A stretch of 9,376 bases of DNA from an uncultured Acidimicrobiales bacterium (GCA_938091985.1 CALKOE010000071.1:1-9376); one strand, 5' to 3'; positions 1 to 5,344 are shown, counted from the first letter of the stretch. A program made the numbers and translations. The notes: generated by a model from the sequence alone, not told the origin.

Positions 1-511
1 GAGAGTCGAGCGGATGGACGACCTCGACGCACGAGGAGCCATCGGGCTGGGCGTAGTGCAGCCCCGTCCGGTCGCTGGAGCGGTCGAGCCGCACACCATG
101 GTCGGTGAACCAGAAGCCGCCGTGGGCATCGAAGACCAGATCGTTGGGCGCGCGCATCGGGCCACTCGAGCTCGCTGTGTAGAGCGTCTCGAATTCACCG
201 GTGGCGAGGTCGACGCGTTGGATCGATCCGCCAGTCCAGTCGGGCGGCACCGGTCCGGGAATCGTCATCCCCATCACCTCCTCGAATTCGAAGCAACCAC
301 CGTTGTTCGTGACGTAGCACTTGCCATCGGGCCCGATCGCCGCGCCGTTCGGCCCTCCGCCGAGGTCGGCGATCACCGACACGACCCCGTCCGCTCCCAC
401 ACGGCTCAGCGTGCCGCGGGCGATCTCCACGAGCACGACGCTGCCATCGGCCATCGCGATCGGTCCCTCGGGAAACTGCAGGTCGGTGGCCACGGTCCGG
501 ATCTCCGTCAT
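1..511 (-). CDS. SMP-30/gluconolactonase-like beta-propeller protein, 3' end cut by window
   Basis: This gene starts at 511 (ATG) and runs off the left edge, so only its first 170 residues are visible. They read as the front half of an SMP-30/gluconolactonase/LRE-type six-bladed propeller. FPEGP at residues 13-17 supplies the family's metal-binding Glu (E15), GGGPNGAAIGPDG follows at 51-63, and APNDLVFDAHGGFWFTD at 121-137 carries the conserved PND Asn (N123). Known members hydrolyse sugar lactones or related esters using one bound divalent metal; the substrate here cannot be read from sequence. The final metal-ligand Asp of the family would lie outside the window. No signal peptide is visible, so a cytoplasmic location is likely. 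The ATG sits 6 nt after a TAGGGT element, suggesting a leaderless mRNA. It is divergent from hisE, with only 39 nt between the start codons. Confidence 0.88.
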   Translation of the reverse strand, partial: MTEIRTVATDLQFPEGPIAMADGSVVLVEIARGTLSRVGADGVVSVIADLGGGPNGAAIGPDGKCYVTNNGGCFEFEEVMGMTIPGPVPPDWTGGSIQRVDLATGEFETLYTASSSGPMRAPNDLVFDAHGGFWFTDHGVRLDRSSDRTGLHYAQPDGSSCVEVVHPLDS

Positions 512-517
512 GGCCGC

Positions 518-523
518 ACCCTA
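518..523 (-). promoter_or_regulatory. Predicted -10 element (TAGGGT) of the SMP-30-like gene
   Basis: On the minus strand TAGGGT is followed by six bases (gcggcc) and then the ATG at 511. A TAnnnT hexamer 6-7 nt before the start places transcription initiation on the start codon itself, the usual actinobacterial leaderless arrangement. I see no convincing -35 box. The assignment rests on the same geometry recurring before other genes in the window. Confidence 0.55.
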
Positions 524-538
524 GGTCGAGACCGCCCC

Positions 539-544
539 TAGCGT
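539..544 (+). promoter_or_regulatory. Predicted -10 element (TAGCGT) of hisE
   Basis: TAGCGT ends 6 nt before the GTG start of hisE at 551, fitting a leaderless transcript. The GGAGG at 545-549 lies only 1 nt from the GTG, too close for a working ribosome-binding site, which favours the leaderless reading. The opposing -10 of the SMP-30-like gene (518-523) is only 15 nt away, so the two promoters must overlap. Confidence 0.55.
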
Positions 545-550
545 GGAGGC

Positions 551-829
551 GTGATTCTCGACGAACTCGAAGAGGTTCTCCGCTCGCGACGCACCGCGAA
601 TCCGGAGGAGTCCTACACCGCGCAACTCCTGGCCGATCCTGAACTCGCACAACGCAAGATCATGGAAGAGGCGTTCGAGGTGTGCCTCGAGCTGGGCCGC
701 ACCACCAACGACCCTGCGCTGACCGCCCAGGAAGCCGCCGATCTGATCTACCACCTGATGGTCGGGCTGGTCGCCGTCGACGTGCCACTCACCGACGTCT
801 TCGCCGTGCTGGAAGGCCGCCGATCATGA
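551..829 (+). CDS. hisE: Phosphoribosyl-ATP pyrophosphatase
   Basis: HisE hydrolyses phosphoribosyl-ATP to phosphoribosyl-AMP and pyrophosphate, the second step of histidine synthesis, in the cytoplasm. The 92-residue protein has the usual length for a stand-alone HisE. It shows the all-alpha MazG-like pattern: ESYTAQLL near residues 17-24, KIMEEAFEV with the paired acidic metal-binding residues near 36-44, and EAADLIYHLMVGL near 61-73. The start is GTG, chosen because it gives the family's normal N-terminus and sits 6 nt after a TAGCGT element. Its TGA (827-829) overlaps the ATG of hisG (826-828) within ATGA, so the two genes are probably translationally coupled. The adjacent hisE-hisG order matches that in mycobacteria. 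Confidence 0.95.
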   Translation: MILDELEEVLRSRRTANPEESYTAQLLADPELAQRKIMEEAFEVCLELGRTTNDPALTAQEAADLIYHLMVGLVAVDVPLTDVFAVLEGRRS

Positions 830-1671
830 GCGCACGTGTTGCTGTCCCCTCGAAGGGCCGACTCCGAGATCGAGTGTTCGATCTCCTCCGTCATGCGGGC
901 TACAACCTGCGCCAGCTCGGCACCGAAAACGCCGCGCTCGTCGTCGAAGACATCGAGTTCATCGAGATGCGCCCCCGCGATGCCGCGGCGTGGCTGCGAG
1001 CCGGGCGCCTCGATGCCGCCTTCATCTCCACCGACACCGCGCTCGAGAACGAGATCGAAGACTGGCCGGCGATCGATCTCGGGTTCTCTCGATCAGATCT
1101 CGTTCTCGCGTGTCGAACCGACGCGCCCTATGCCTCGGCCGCCGACCTCGCCGGCAAGACCGTGGCGACACACCTTCCCAACTGGACCAGCCGTTGGTTC
1201 GAGGGGAAGGGCGTCGAGATCGAGGTGGTCGCCATGGGTGGCTCCCTCGAAGGAATCTGCGCTCGCGGCCTCGCCGATGCCATCGTCGACCTTCGAGAGA
1301 CCGGCAACAGCCTGCGCCGCAACTCGCTTCACTCGATCGAGGTGGCGGCGGCGTGTCAGGCCGTCTTCGCTCACCCACCTGCGAGCGACAACCCGGAAGT
1401 GGCCAGCCTGCTGCTGCGCATGGAGGCTGCCCGCACCGCCACCACCCGCCAGTACCTCGTCATGCACATCCCGCCCGACAAGGTCGATGACCTCGGCACG
1501 ATCTTCCCCGGCCTCGCCGCCCCGACCCTGCTGCCGCTTGCCGGGCGAGACGATCTCGTCGCCGTCCACCTCGTCGTACAGCGCGACAACCTGTGGGCCC
1601 GATTGGCCGACCTGCGCGCACTGGGTGCCACCGGCATCGTGGCGCTTCCCACCGACGCGATCCTGGAATAG
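826..1671 (+). CDS. hisG: ATP phosphoribosyltransferase, long form
   Basis: HisG condenses ATP with PRPP to give phosphoribosyl-ATP, the committed step of histidine synthesis. The 281 residues match the long form, with a two-lobed catalytic part (about 1-205) and a C-terminal ACT-like regulatory domain (about 206-281) that binds histidine in relatives. The PRPP-site signature is recognisable: E142 and G148, ADAIVDL at 150-156, then TGNSL at 159-163, where Ser162 replaces the usual Thr. The region that normally reads DxGITGxD is AAFISTD (64-70), so the glycines are gone. I chose the ATG at 826, giving MSARVAVPSKGRL, the normal HisG N-terminus. A longer in-frame extension to 682 only reads through hisE in another frame. 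It overlaps hisE by 4 nt and a further gene starts 9 nt downstream. Feedback inhibition by histidine is inferred from the domain. Confidence 0.95.
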   Translation: MSARVAVPSKGRLRDRVFDLLRHAGYNLRQLGTENAALVVEDIEFIEMRPRDAAAWLRAGRLDAAFISTDTALENEIEDWPAIDLGFSRSDLVLACRTDAPYASAADLAGKTVATHLPNWTSRWFEGKGVEIEVVAMGGSLEGICARGLADAIVDLRETGNSLRRNSLHSIEVAAACQAVFAHPPASDNPEVASLLLRMEAARTATTRQYLVMHIPPDKVDDLGTIFPGLAAPTLLPLAGRDDLVAVHLVVQRDNLWARLADLRALGATGIVALPTDAILE

Positions 1672-1680
1672 CACCACCCC

Positions 1681-2187
1681 GTGGCCAAATACTCCGACCT
1701 GCCCACCGTGAGCGTCTCGACCCAGGTCGCGGCGTCGCCCTCAGTTCTCTGGCCACTCATCAGCGACATAGAGGTACCGGTTCAGTTCTCCGACGAACTC
1801 CAGAGGGCCGTCTGGCTCGCTCCGGCCGACGGCCCGGCCCTTGGCGCCCGTTTCGAGGGCACCAACCTCCACCCTGCCATCGGCGAGTGGACCGTCACGT
1901 GCTGCGTTTCGGTCTACGAACCCGAACGAGCATTCGGCTGGGACCCGGGCGGACCCGAGGCACCACTCGCAACCTGGCGATTCACGTTGGAGCCAGACGG
2001 CGCCACCACCACGCTTCGCTTCGAAGCACAGATGGGTCTTGGTCCGTCGAACCTCACTCCGGTCATCGAGGCAATGCCCGAACGCGAAGAGGAGATCGTC
2101 GCCGGTCGTCTCGACCAATGGCGGTCCAACATGGCAGCGACCGTCGAGGGCATCAAAGCACTCGCCGAGTCGGAGCCAATCTCCTAG
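1681..2187 (+). CDS. SRPBCC-fold (START/polyketide-cyclase-like) protein A
   Basis: The 168-residue protein has the SRPBCC layout: a first beta strand (VSVSTQVAAS, 10-19), a short helix (PSVLWPLISDI, 20-30), then GARFEGTN and EWTVTCCV strands, and a long C-terminal helix after about residue 115. Family members bind hydrophobic ligands in a cavity; no specific ligand can be read here. The GTG start is 9 nt after the hisG stop, so it may be cotranscribed with hisEG, although no link to histidine synthesis is evident. A TAGCAC at 1669-1674 has leaderless spacing but ends in C, so an own promoter is weak. It shares a GA-[RQ]-F-x-G-x-N...EW...ER pattern with the facing gene at 2184-2639, suggesting they are divergent paralogues. 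Its TAG stop lies in the CTAG shared with that gene. Confidence 0.82.
   Translation: MAKYSDLPTVSVSTQVAASPSVLWPLISDIEVPVQFSDELQRAVWLAPADGPALGARFEGTNLHPAIGEWTVTCCVSVYEPERAFGWDPGGPEAPLATWRFTLEPDGATTTLRFEAQMGLGPSNLTPVIEAMPEREEEIVAGRLDQWRSNMAATVEGIKALAESEPIS
2184..2187. other. CTAG shared by two convergent stop codons
   Basis: The self-complementary CTAG gives TAG on the plus strand (2185-2187) for SRPBCC A and TAG on the minus strand (2186-2184) for SRPBCC B. The two coding regions therefore overlap by 4 bp tail to tail, with no room for a terminator between them. This is directly visible in the sequence. Confidence 0.9.
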
Positions 2188-2639
2188 GCGAACACAGCAG
2201 CCAAGCGCTCCAGCGTTGTCTGCATCCCCGACTCGTTGTGGACACCGCGGTCTTCCACACCTGAGATTGCGGTGCTGGCCTCGCGCATCTCCTGCGGGAT
2301 CAGGTTGGTGCTGTATTCGGTGACGCGACAGCCGCTGCCGGTCGCCTCGATTGCATATCCCCACTTGGAGAACACGAAGTCTCCCACGCTACAATCGAAG
2401 AAGAACCGTTCGTTGGGCACCAGGTCGACGATCTCCGCGGTGGTGCTCCACTCCTTGTCGCCCAGCTGGTTGTGGCCGGTGAACTGGGCACCGACGGCGG
2501 CATGGTCGAACCCCTCGTTCCACTCCGCTCCGATGGTCTCCGGCGACCACTCGCCCATTCTGGTGATGTCGGTGAGGGCGGCAAAGACGGCCTCGGCCGG
2601 TGCGGCGATGTCACGTGACACTTCAAGATCAAAGCTCAT
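2184..2639 (-). CDS. SRPBCC-fold protein B
   Basis: This 151-residue protein opens with MSFDLEVSRDIAAPAEAVF, followed by ALTDITRMGEWSPE, a very typical SRPBCC (polyketide cyclase/dehydrase-like) N-terminus. Later strands include GAQFTGHN, EWSTTAEIVDL and ERFFFDCSV, and the protein ends in a short helix. The fold suggests binding of a hydrophobic small molecule; no ligand can be assigned. The ATG at 2639 follows TACGGT by 7 nt, indicating its own leaderless promoter. It converges on SRPBCC protein A, and the final TAG codons of both genes lie in the same CTAG (2184-2187). Upstream, on the same strand, is the apparent dioxygenase remnant, whose second reading frame would end in TGA overlapping this ATG. 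Confidence 0.88.
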   Translation of the reverse strand: MSFDLEVSRDIAAPAEAVFAALTDITRMGEWSPETIGAEWNEGFDHAAVGAQFTGHNQLGDKEWSTTAEIVDLVPNERFFFDCSVGDFVFSKWGYAIEATGSGCRVTEYSTNLIPQEMREASTAISGVEDRGVHNESGMQTTLERLAAVFA

Positions 2640-2777
2640 GAACGAAACCGTAGTCCGACGGCCTCAAGGACCGAAACGGCGCCTACAGCAGCGACCAGTC
2701 GGGGCTCGGACTCCGGGTGTGAGCAAGAAGCCGTCGCGTTGGAAGTCATCGATGAGCGGTTGAGGCAGGACAGGCAC
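2638..2777 (-). pseudogene. Possible remnant of a PhyH-type dioxygenase N-terminus
   Basis: On the minus strand, a GTG at 2777 opens a frame reading PVLPQPLIDDFQRDGFLLTPGV. The ID-x-FQRDGFLLTPGV part resembles the N-terminus of phytanoyl-CoA dioxygenase (PhyH) family proteins, which often begin with a helix leading into a DGF(V/L)...GV strand. The frame then turns into unrelated residues and stops at about 2665. The next frame continues as PESEPRLVAAVGAVSVLEA and reaches TGA over the ATG of SRPBCC B. A full PhyH is roughly 250-300 residues with an HxD...H iron site; none of that is present. If the resemblance is real, this is a frameshifted and deleted relic. A GGAG lies about 10 nt upstream of the GTG. 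The evidence is one short motif, so a chance match or a small real gene is possible. Confidence 0.3.
2647..2652 (-). promoter_or_regulatory. Predicted -10 element (TACGGT) of SRPBCC B
   Basis: TACGGT on the minus strand is separated by 7 nt from the ATG at 2639, the leaderless geometry seen elsewhere in the window. The best -35 candidate, TTCGGT about 17 nt further upstream, is weak. Confidence 0.5.
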
Positions 2778-2846
2778 GGGATCGAATCTCCGATCCTCGC
2801 TCCGGCGACGGCGGATGGTCTGCCCAGGCGATCGCAGCCGGTGACC

Positions 2847-2852
2847 TAGCGT
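2847..2852 (+). promoter_or_regulatory. Predicted -10 element (TAGCGT) of the phosphotransferase-fold gene
   Basis: TAGCGT ends 7 nt before the ATG at 2860. The flanking CCTAGCGT is identical to the one before hisE, and the same hexamer precedes the membrane-protein gene. No Shine-Dalgarno-like sequence lies between the element and the ATG. Confidence 0.55.
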
Positions 2853-2859
2853 CGTTCTC

Positions 2860-3654
2860 ATGCCGGGCCTTCAGATCACCCCGCCGCCAGCGGTGCGCGA
2901 CGCCTTTCGTGTGTCAGGCCCCGTTCATCGCCTGGAGGGTGGCGACGAGACGTCGGTCCGAGTCGCCGACGTCGTGTTGAAGCAGGTGATGAATCCCACG
3001 CTGGCGAACTGGACCCAGGAGCTGTTGGCCGAGACCGAGCACGACGCCATCGAAGTGCCCGCACCGCTCCGGAGCCATCAGGGCGAATGGGTTGTCGATG
3101 GGTGGGTCGCCACGAAGTTCGTGCCCGAGTTGCGTTCGGGACTCGGTCGGTGGGCCGAGGTCGCCGAAGCCGGACGAGCGTTCCATGCGAGCATCGCCAG
3201 CTGGACCGGTGGTGTCGACCCGGTCCTTGCGCGCACTGACCGTTGGGCCGAAGCCGACCGCTTCGTGTGGGAGGAGCGCGATCTCGAGCTGAGCAACGAG
3301 GCCGGCGAACTCATCGAGCGTCTCCGGGCACAGGCGAATCCGACCGGACTTCCAGCTCAGGTCGTCCACGGAGACCTCACCGGCAACGTGTTCTTCGACG
3401 CCGATGACCGACCCGTCATCCTTGACTTCTCGCCGCTCGTGCGGCCGCCCACCTACGCCATCGCCATCGTGGCGGCCGACGCTCTGCTGTGGCATTCCGC
3501 CGACCCCGCGGTGCTCGCCGCGACCTCCGTCGCAGCCGACGCGCTTGCACGGGCAATCCTCTTTCGTCTCGTTTCGGAGCAGCTCGCGGTCGCCCCGCGA
3601 CACGGGGCGCGGCTCGACGACCACCGGCGCGTGCTGAGCTTGCTGGGATGGTGA
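2860..3654 (+). CDS. Phosphotransferase-fold (APH/protein kinase-like) protein, actinobacterial type
   Basis: The 264-residue protein has a reduced kinase-like fold. An N-lobe carries VADVVLKQV (residues 35-43), with K41 as the likely ATP-contacting Lys. VVHGDLTGN (168-176) supplies the catalytic-loop H170, D172 and N176, and VILDFS (186-191) supplies the metal-binding D189. The catalytic loop is one residue shorter than the HGDxxxxN of aminoglycoside phosphotransferases, and DFSP followed by RPP matches what I recall of an actinobacteria-restricted hypothetical family (TIGR02569). The phosphorylated substrate is unknown, so this should not be read as a resistance gene. The ATG lies 7 nt after TAGCGT, indicating a leaderless mRNA. 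The gene ends 54 nt before the TetR gene, which has its own promoter, so the two need not be cotranscribed. Confidence 0.8.
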   Translation: MPGLQITPPPAVRDAFRVSGPVHRLEGGDETSVRVADVVLKQVMNPTLANWTQELLAETEHDAIEVPAPLRSHQGEWVVDGWVATKFVPELRSGLGRWAEVAEAGRAFHASIASWTGGVDPVLARTDRWAEADRFVWEERDLELSNEAGELIERLRAQANPTGLPAQVVHGDLTGNVFFDADDRPVILDFSPLVRPPTYAIAIVAADALLWHSADPAVLAATSVAADALARAILFRLVSEQLAVAPRHGARLDDHRRVLSLLGW

Positions 3655-3686
3655 GCGCCGTCACCGCCGACCCCGCGCCGAAGTTC

Positions 3687-3698
3687 TATCAAGTGATA
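3687..3698. promoter_or_regulatory. Palindrome on the tetR-type promoter (candidate operator)
   Basis: TATCA-AG-TGATA is a perfect inverted repeat with 5-bp arms. Its right end overlaps the first two bases of the predicted -10 element TACTTT at 3697-3702. A TetR-type repressor gene begins 11 nt further on, so autoregulation by promoter occlusion is a reasonable inference. TetR operators are usually somewhat longer, and these arms do not extend further. Confidence 0.4.
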
Positions 3699-3702
3699 CT
3701 TT
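3697..3702 (+). promoter_or_regulatory. Predicted -10 element (TACTTT) of the TetR-family gene
   Basis: TACTTT ends 6 nt before the ATG at 3709, again the leaderless spacing. It stands out as an AT-rich island (3684-3704) in otherwise GC-rich sequence and is partly covered by the TATCA-AG-TGATA palindrome. No clear -35 box is present. Confidence 0.6.
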
Positions 3703-3708
3703 CACCGT

Positions 3709-4329
3709 ATGGGCGATGACGCGACCGCGAAGCGGCGGGGAAGCTACAAGAGCTCAGAACTGGTGCGAGGGCGACTCATCGATGCCGCGATCATCGAGTT
3801 CGCCACCCACGGATTCGAGGGCTCCTCGACCCGCGCGATCGCTCGACGCGCCGATGCCCATCAGCCCCAGATCAACTACCACTTCGAGTCGAAAGAGGCG
3901 CTCTGGTACGCGGTGATGGACCGCATGATGGAAGAGGTCGACGAGCATCTCGACAACGACGAGACCGAAATCAAGGCGATGATCGAGCACCTCATTCGTG
4001 GCCTTGTTCGGTTCGCTGCGGCTCGACCCGAGCTCAATCGGATGATGATTCACGAGGCCTCTGCGCCGAGCCAGCGGCTCACCTGGCTGATCGAGACGCA
4101 CATCCGGCCCCGCTACGACCTGTTCATTGCCGGCTGGATCGAGCTCCGCGAGGCCGGTGTCGCGCGCGACGTTCCGCCCGAGCTCGCCTACCACCTCATG
4201 ATCGGCGCGGCATCGCTGCTGCACGCCAATGCGCCCGAAGTCGAGCAACTGATCGGGATCACACCTAGCGATCCCGCCACGGTGCAGGCCCATGCCGACA
4301 CGATGGTGCGGCTGTTCCTCAACGACTGA
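3709..4329 (+). CDS. TetR/AcrR-family transcriptional regulator
   Basis: The 206-residue protein is a standard-length TetR repressor. The DNA-binding domain spans about residues 17-65: RLIDAAIIEFATHGFEGSS forms helix 1 and the turn, TRAIARRADAHQPQINYHF forms the helix-turn-helix, and SKEALWYAVM begins helix 4. The C-terminal ligand-binding and dimerisation part contains ARPELNRMMIHEA and a long helix with THIRPRYDLF. Its inducer and targets cannot be read. A palindrome across its own -10 element suggests it represses itself. The nearest possible targets are the kinase-fold gene upstream and the convergent MarR-SRPBCC operon, but nothing shows that it controls them. The ATG at 3709 is favoured by a TACTTT 6 nt upstream. 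It ends 21 nt from the stop codon of the facing SRPBCC gene. Confidence 0.93.
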   Translation: MGDDATAKRRGSYKSSELVRGRLIDAAIIEFATHGFEGSSTRAIARRADAHQPQINYHFESKEALWYAVMDRMMEEVDEHLDNDETEIKAMIEHLIRGLVRFAAARPELNRMMIHEASAPSQRLTWLIETHIRPRYDLFIAGWIELREAGVARDVPPELAYHLMIGAASLLHANAPEVEQLIGITPSDPATVQAHADTMVRLFLND

Positions 4330-4356
4330 AGGCAACCCACGGGTCCGACCTCAGTC
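4324..4356. terminator. Inverted repeat spanning two convergent stop codons
   Basis: GACTGA at 4324-4329 and TCAGTC at 4351-4356 are exact reverse complements. Each contains the final Asp codon plus TGA stop of one gene: TetR on plus, SRPBCC C on minus. RNA from either strand could fold this into a 6-bp stem with a 21-nt loop. No T-tract follows, so a role as a bidirectional terminator is tentative. The symmetry partly reflects both proteins ending in Asp-TGA. Confidence 0.25.
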
Positions 4357-4788
4357 CCCCTCGCAGAAGGCCTTGATCTCGTCCATGTCGGCTTCCACGG
4401 CTCGGGCGACGACACGACCGAAGAGCGGCACGGTGAGCCGAGCGAGCAGTGAGTGAGGTCGAGCCTCCATCACCATCTCCATCCGAGTCGACGCTCCCAG
4501 CTCGGAAAGCGAGAACGTGGTGTCCCATACCGCGCCGCCGGTATCGGAGACCAACCGAACCAAGCGAGGCGCCTCGTACTCTGTGACCTCGAGTTCGGTG
4601 GTCGCCTCGCGCTTGCCCATCACCCGCGTCTCACGGAACCGCGCGCCGACCCCCGCCGTGATCTCATTGAGGTGTTCCACTTCAATGATGTGGGGAATGG
4701 CCTCGCGGAACCGGTCGATGTGGGCGACGCAATCGAAAACCTCTTCGATCGACGCGGCGATCGTGCGCGCTGTTCGTATGGAGCTCAC
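4351..4788 (-). CDS. SRPBCC-fold protein C
   Basis: This 145-residue protein begins SSIRTARTIAASIEEVFDCV, followed by AHIDRFREAIPHI, the normal strand-helix opening of the SRPBCC superfamily. Strands GARFRETRVMG, TTELEVTEYEAPRLVRLV and ASTRMEMVMEA follow, then a C-terminal helix. Such proteins bind lipophilic ligands, and some act as cyclases or carriers; no ligand is evident. The start is a GTG at 4788, 11 nt after the MarR stop codon, which points to a two-gene operon under the marR promoter. A TAGTCT formed around the MarR stop (4802-4797) lies 8 nt from the GTG and could act as an internal promoter, but its spacing is looser than elsewhere. It is the third SRPBCC-fold gene in the window and converges on the TetR gene. 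Confidence 0.85.
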   Translation of the reverse strand: MSSIRTARTIAASIEEVFDCVAHIDRFREAIPHIIEVEHLNEITAGVGARFRETRVMGKREATTELEVTEYEAPRLVRLVSDTGGAVWDTTFSLSELGASTRMEMVMEARPHSLLARLTVPLFGRVVARAVEADMDEIKAFCEGD

Positions 4789-4799
4789 CGAGCGAGAGA

Positions 4800-5237
4800 C
4801 TATGCGGCCAGGTCAGCCAGCAGGGACACAAGGTGCTCTCGAGACGCGCTCGCAGTCGGTGCCTGGTCGACGATGGCCGTGGCCACATCGTCGACGACGG
4901 CCGAGGCGTCACGAACGAGTTCCTCTCCGGCATCGGTGAGGGCGGCCAACGCAAGTCGGGCATCTCGCTCTCCCCGCTGGGTTTCGACGAACCCCAGCTT
5001 CTCCAACGGCTGGAGTGCACGCGTGACTCCCGAGGGCGACAGACGCACCCGATCGGCGAGATCGACGCGACTCGCCCGCTGTTGGGGTGATTCCGCGATC
5101 GCGCGAAGCAGGCGGTACTCGGCGAATGTGATGCCCTTGATGTGCGACAGGCCGCTCTCCAGCTGCGAAAGCAGGCGATCCCAGCTGTTGGCGATGGCGA
5201 GCACGAGCTCTTGATCGGGCGACGGTTCGAAGTCCAT
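4800..5237 (-). CDS. MarR-family transcriptional regulator
   Basis: The 145-residue protein has the length and layout of a MarR dimeric repressor. N-terminal helix LVLAIANSWDRLLSQLE (11-27) leads into ITFAEYRLLRAIAES (36-50). The winged helix-turn-helix follows: VDLADRVRLSPSGVTRAL (58-75) holds the recognition helix, and RGERDARLALAALTDAG (88-104) holds the wing with the conserved D92 and R94. A final helix completes the dimer interface. Small phenolic or lipophilic molecules often relieve MarR repression. An SRPBCC-fold gene starts 11 nt downstream, so the pair probably forms an operon in which a ligand-binding protein and its regulator respond to related compounds; that is inference. The ATG at 5237 is supported by TAGAGT 6 nt upstream and a palindrome directly behind it. 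It is divergent from the Tat-exported protein gene. Confidence 0.93.
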   Translation of the reverse strand: MDFEPSPDQELVLAIANSWDRLLSQLESGLSHIKGITFAEYRLLRAIAESPQQRASRVDLADRVRLSPSGVTRALQPLEKLGFVETQRGERDARLALAALTDAGEELVRDASAVVDDVATAIVDQAPTASASREHLVSLLADLAA

Positions 5238-5243
5238 GGGAAC

Positions 5244-5249
5244 ACTCTA
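5244..5249 (-). promoter_or_regulatory. Predicted -10 element (TAGAGT) of the marR operon
   Basis: TAGAGT on the minus strand ends 6 nt before the ATG at 5237. The expected -35 region, beyond a 17-nt spacer, reads CGTGAT and is a poor match. The spacer is filled almost exactly by the 5250-5265 palindrome. Confidence 0.58.
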
Positions 5250-5265
5250 CACGCACTGCGTGCGT
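5250..5265. promoter_or_regulatory. Double palindrome in the marR promoter spacer (candidate MarR operator)
   Basis: Two perfect inverted repeats overlap here: CACGCA-C-TGCGTG at 5250-5262 and ACGCAC-TGC-GTGCGT at 5251-5265. They lie immediately upstream of the TAGAGT -10, in the position where a bound repressor would block RNA polymerase. A MarR gene starts 13 nt away, so autoregulation is likely. The site could also influence the divergent Tat-protein gene, whose start is about 80 nt to the right. Confidence 0.55.
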
Positions 5266-5344
5266 AATCACGGATACTTCACGGATCCCTCAGCCTTACC
5301 CAAAACTCCTTACTTCCACGCCACTTTCGCCGAATTCATGAGGG

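Noticed and set aside
545..549. GGAGG before hisE as a ribosome-binding site
   Set aside because: It is 1 nt from the GTG, too close for normal initiation; the leaderless -10 geometry explains the start better.
682..825. Extended N-terminus for hisG beginning at 682
   Set aside because: The extra residues come from reading hisE in another frame. The ATG at 826 gives the normal HisG N-terminus and a 4-nt overlap with hisE.
1669..1674. TAGCAC overlapping the hisG stop as a promoter for SRPBCC A
   Set aside because: The spacing to the GTG is right (6 nt) but the highly conserved final T is a C. Cotranscription with hisEG is simpler.
3362..3427. Reading the kinase-fold gene as an aminoglycoside resistance enzyme
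   Set aside because: The catalytic loop is one residue shorter than in that class, and the protein fits an actinobacterial family of unknown function better.
4797..4802. TAGTCT at the MarR stop as an internal promoter for SRPBCC C
   Set aside because: It is a TAnnnT but sits 8 nt from the GTG and includes the MarR stop codon; the 11-nt intergenic distance already implies an operon. Kept only as a remark in the gene entry.
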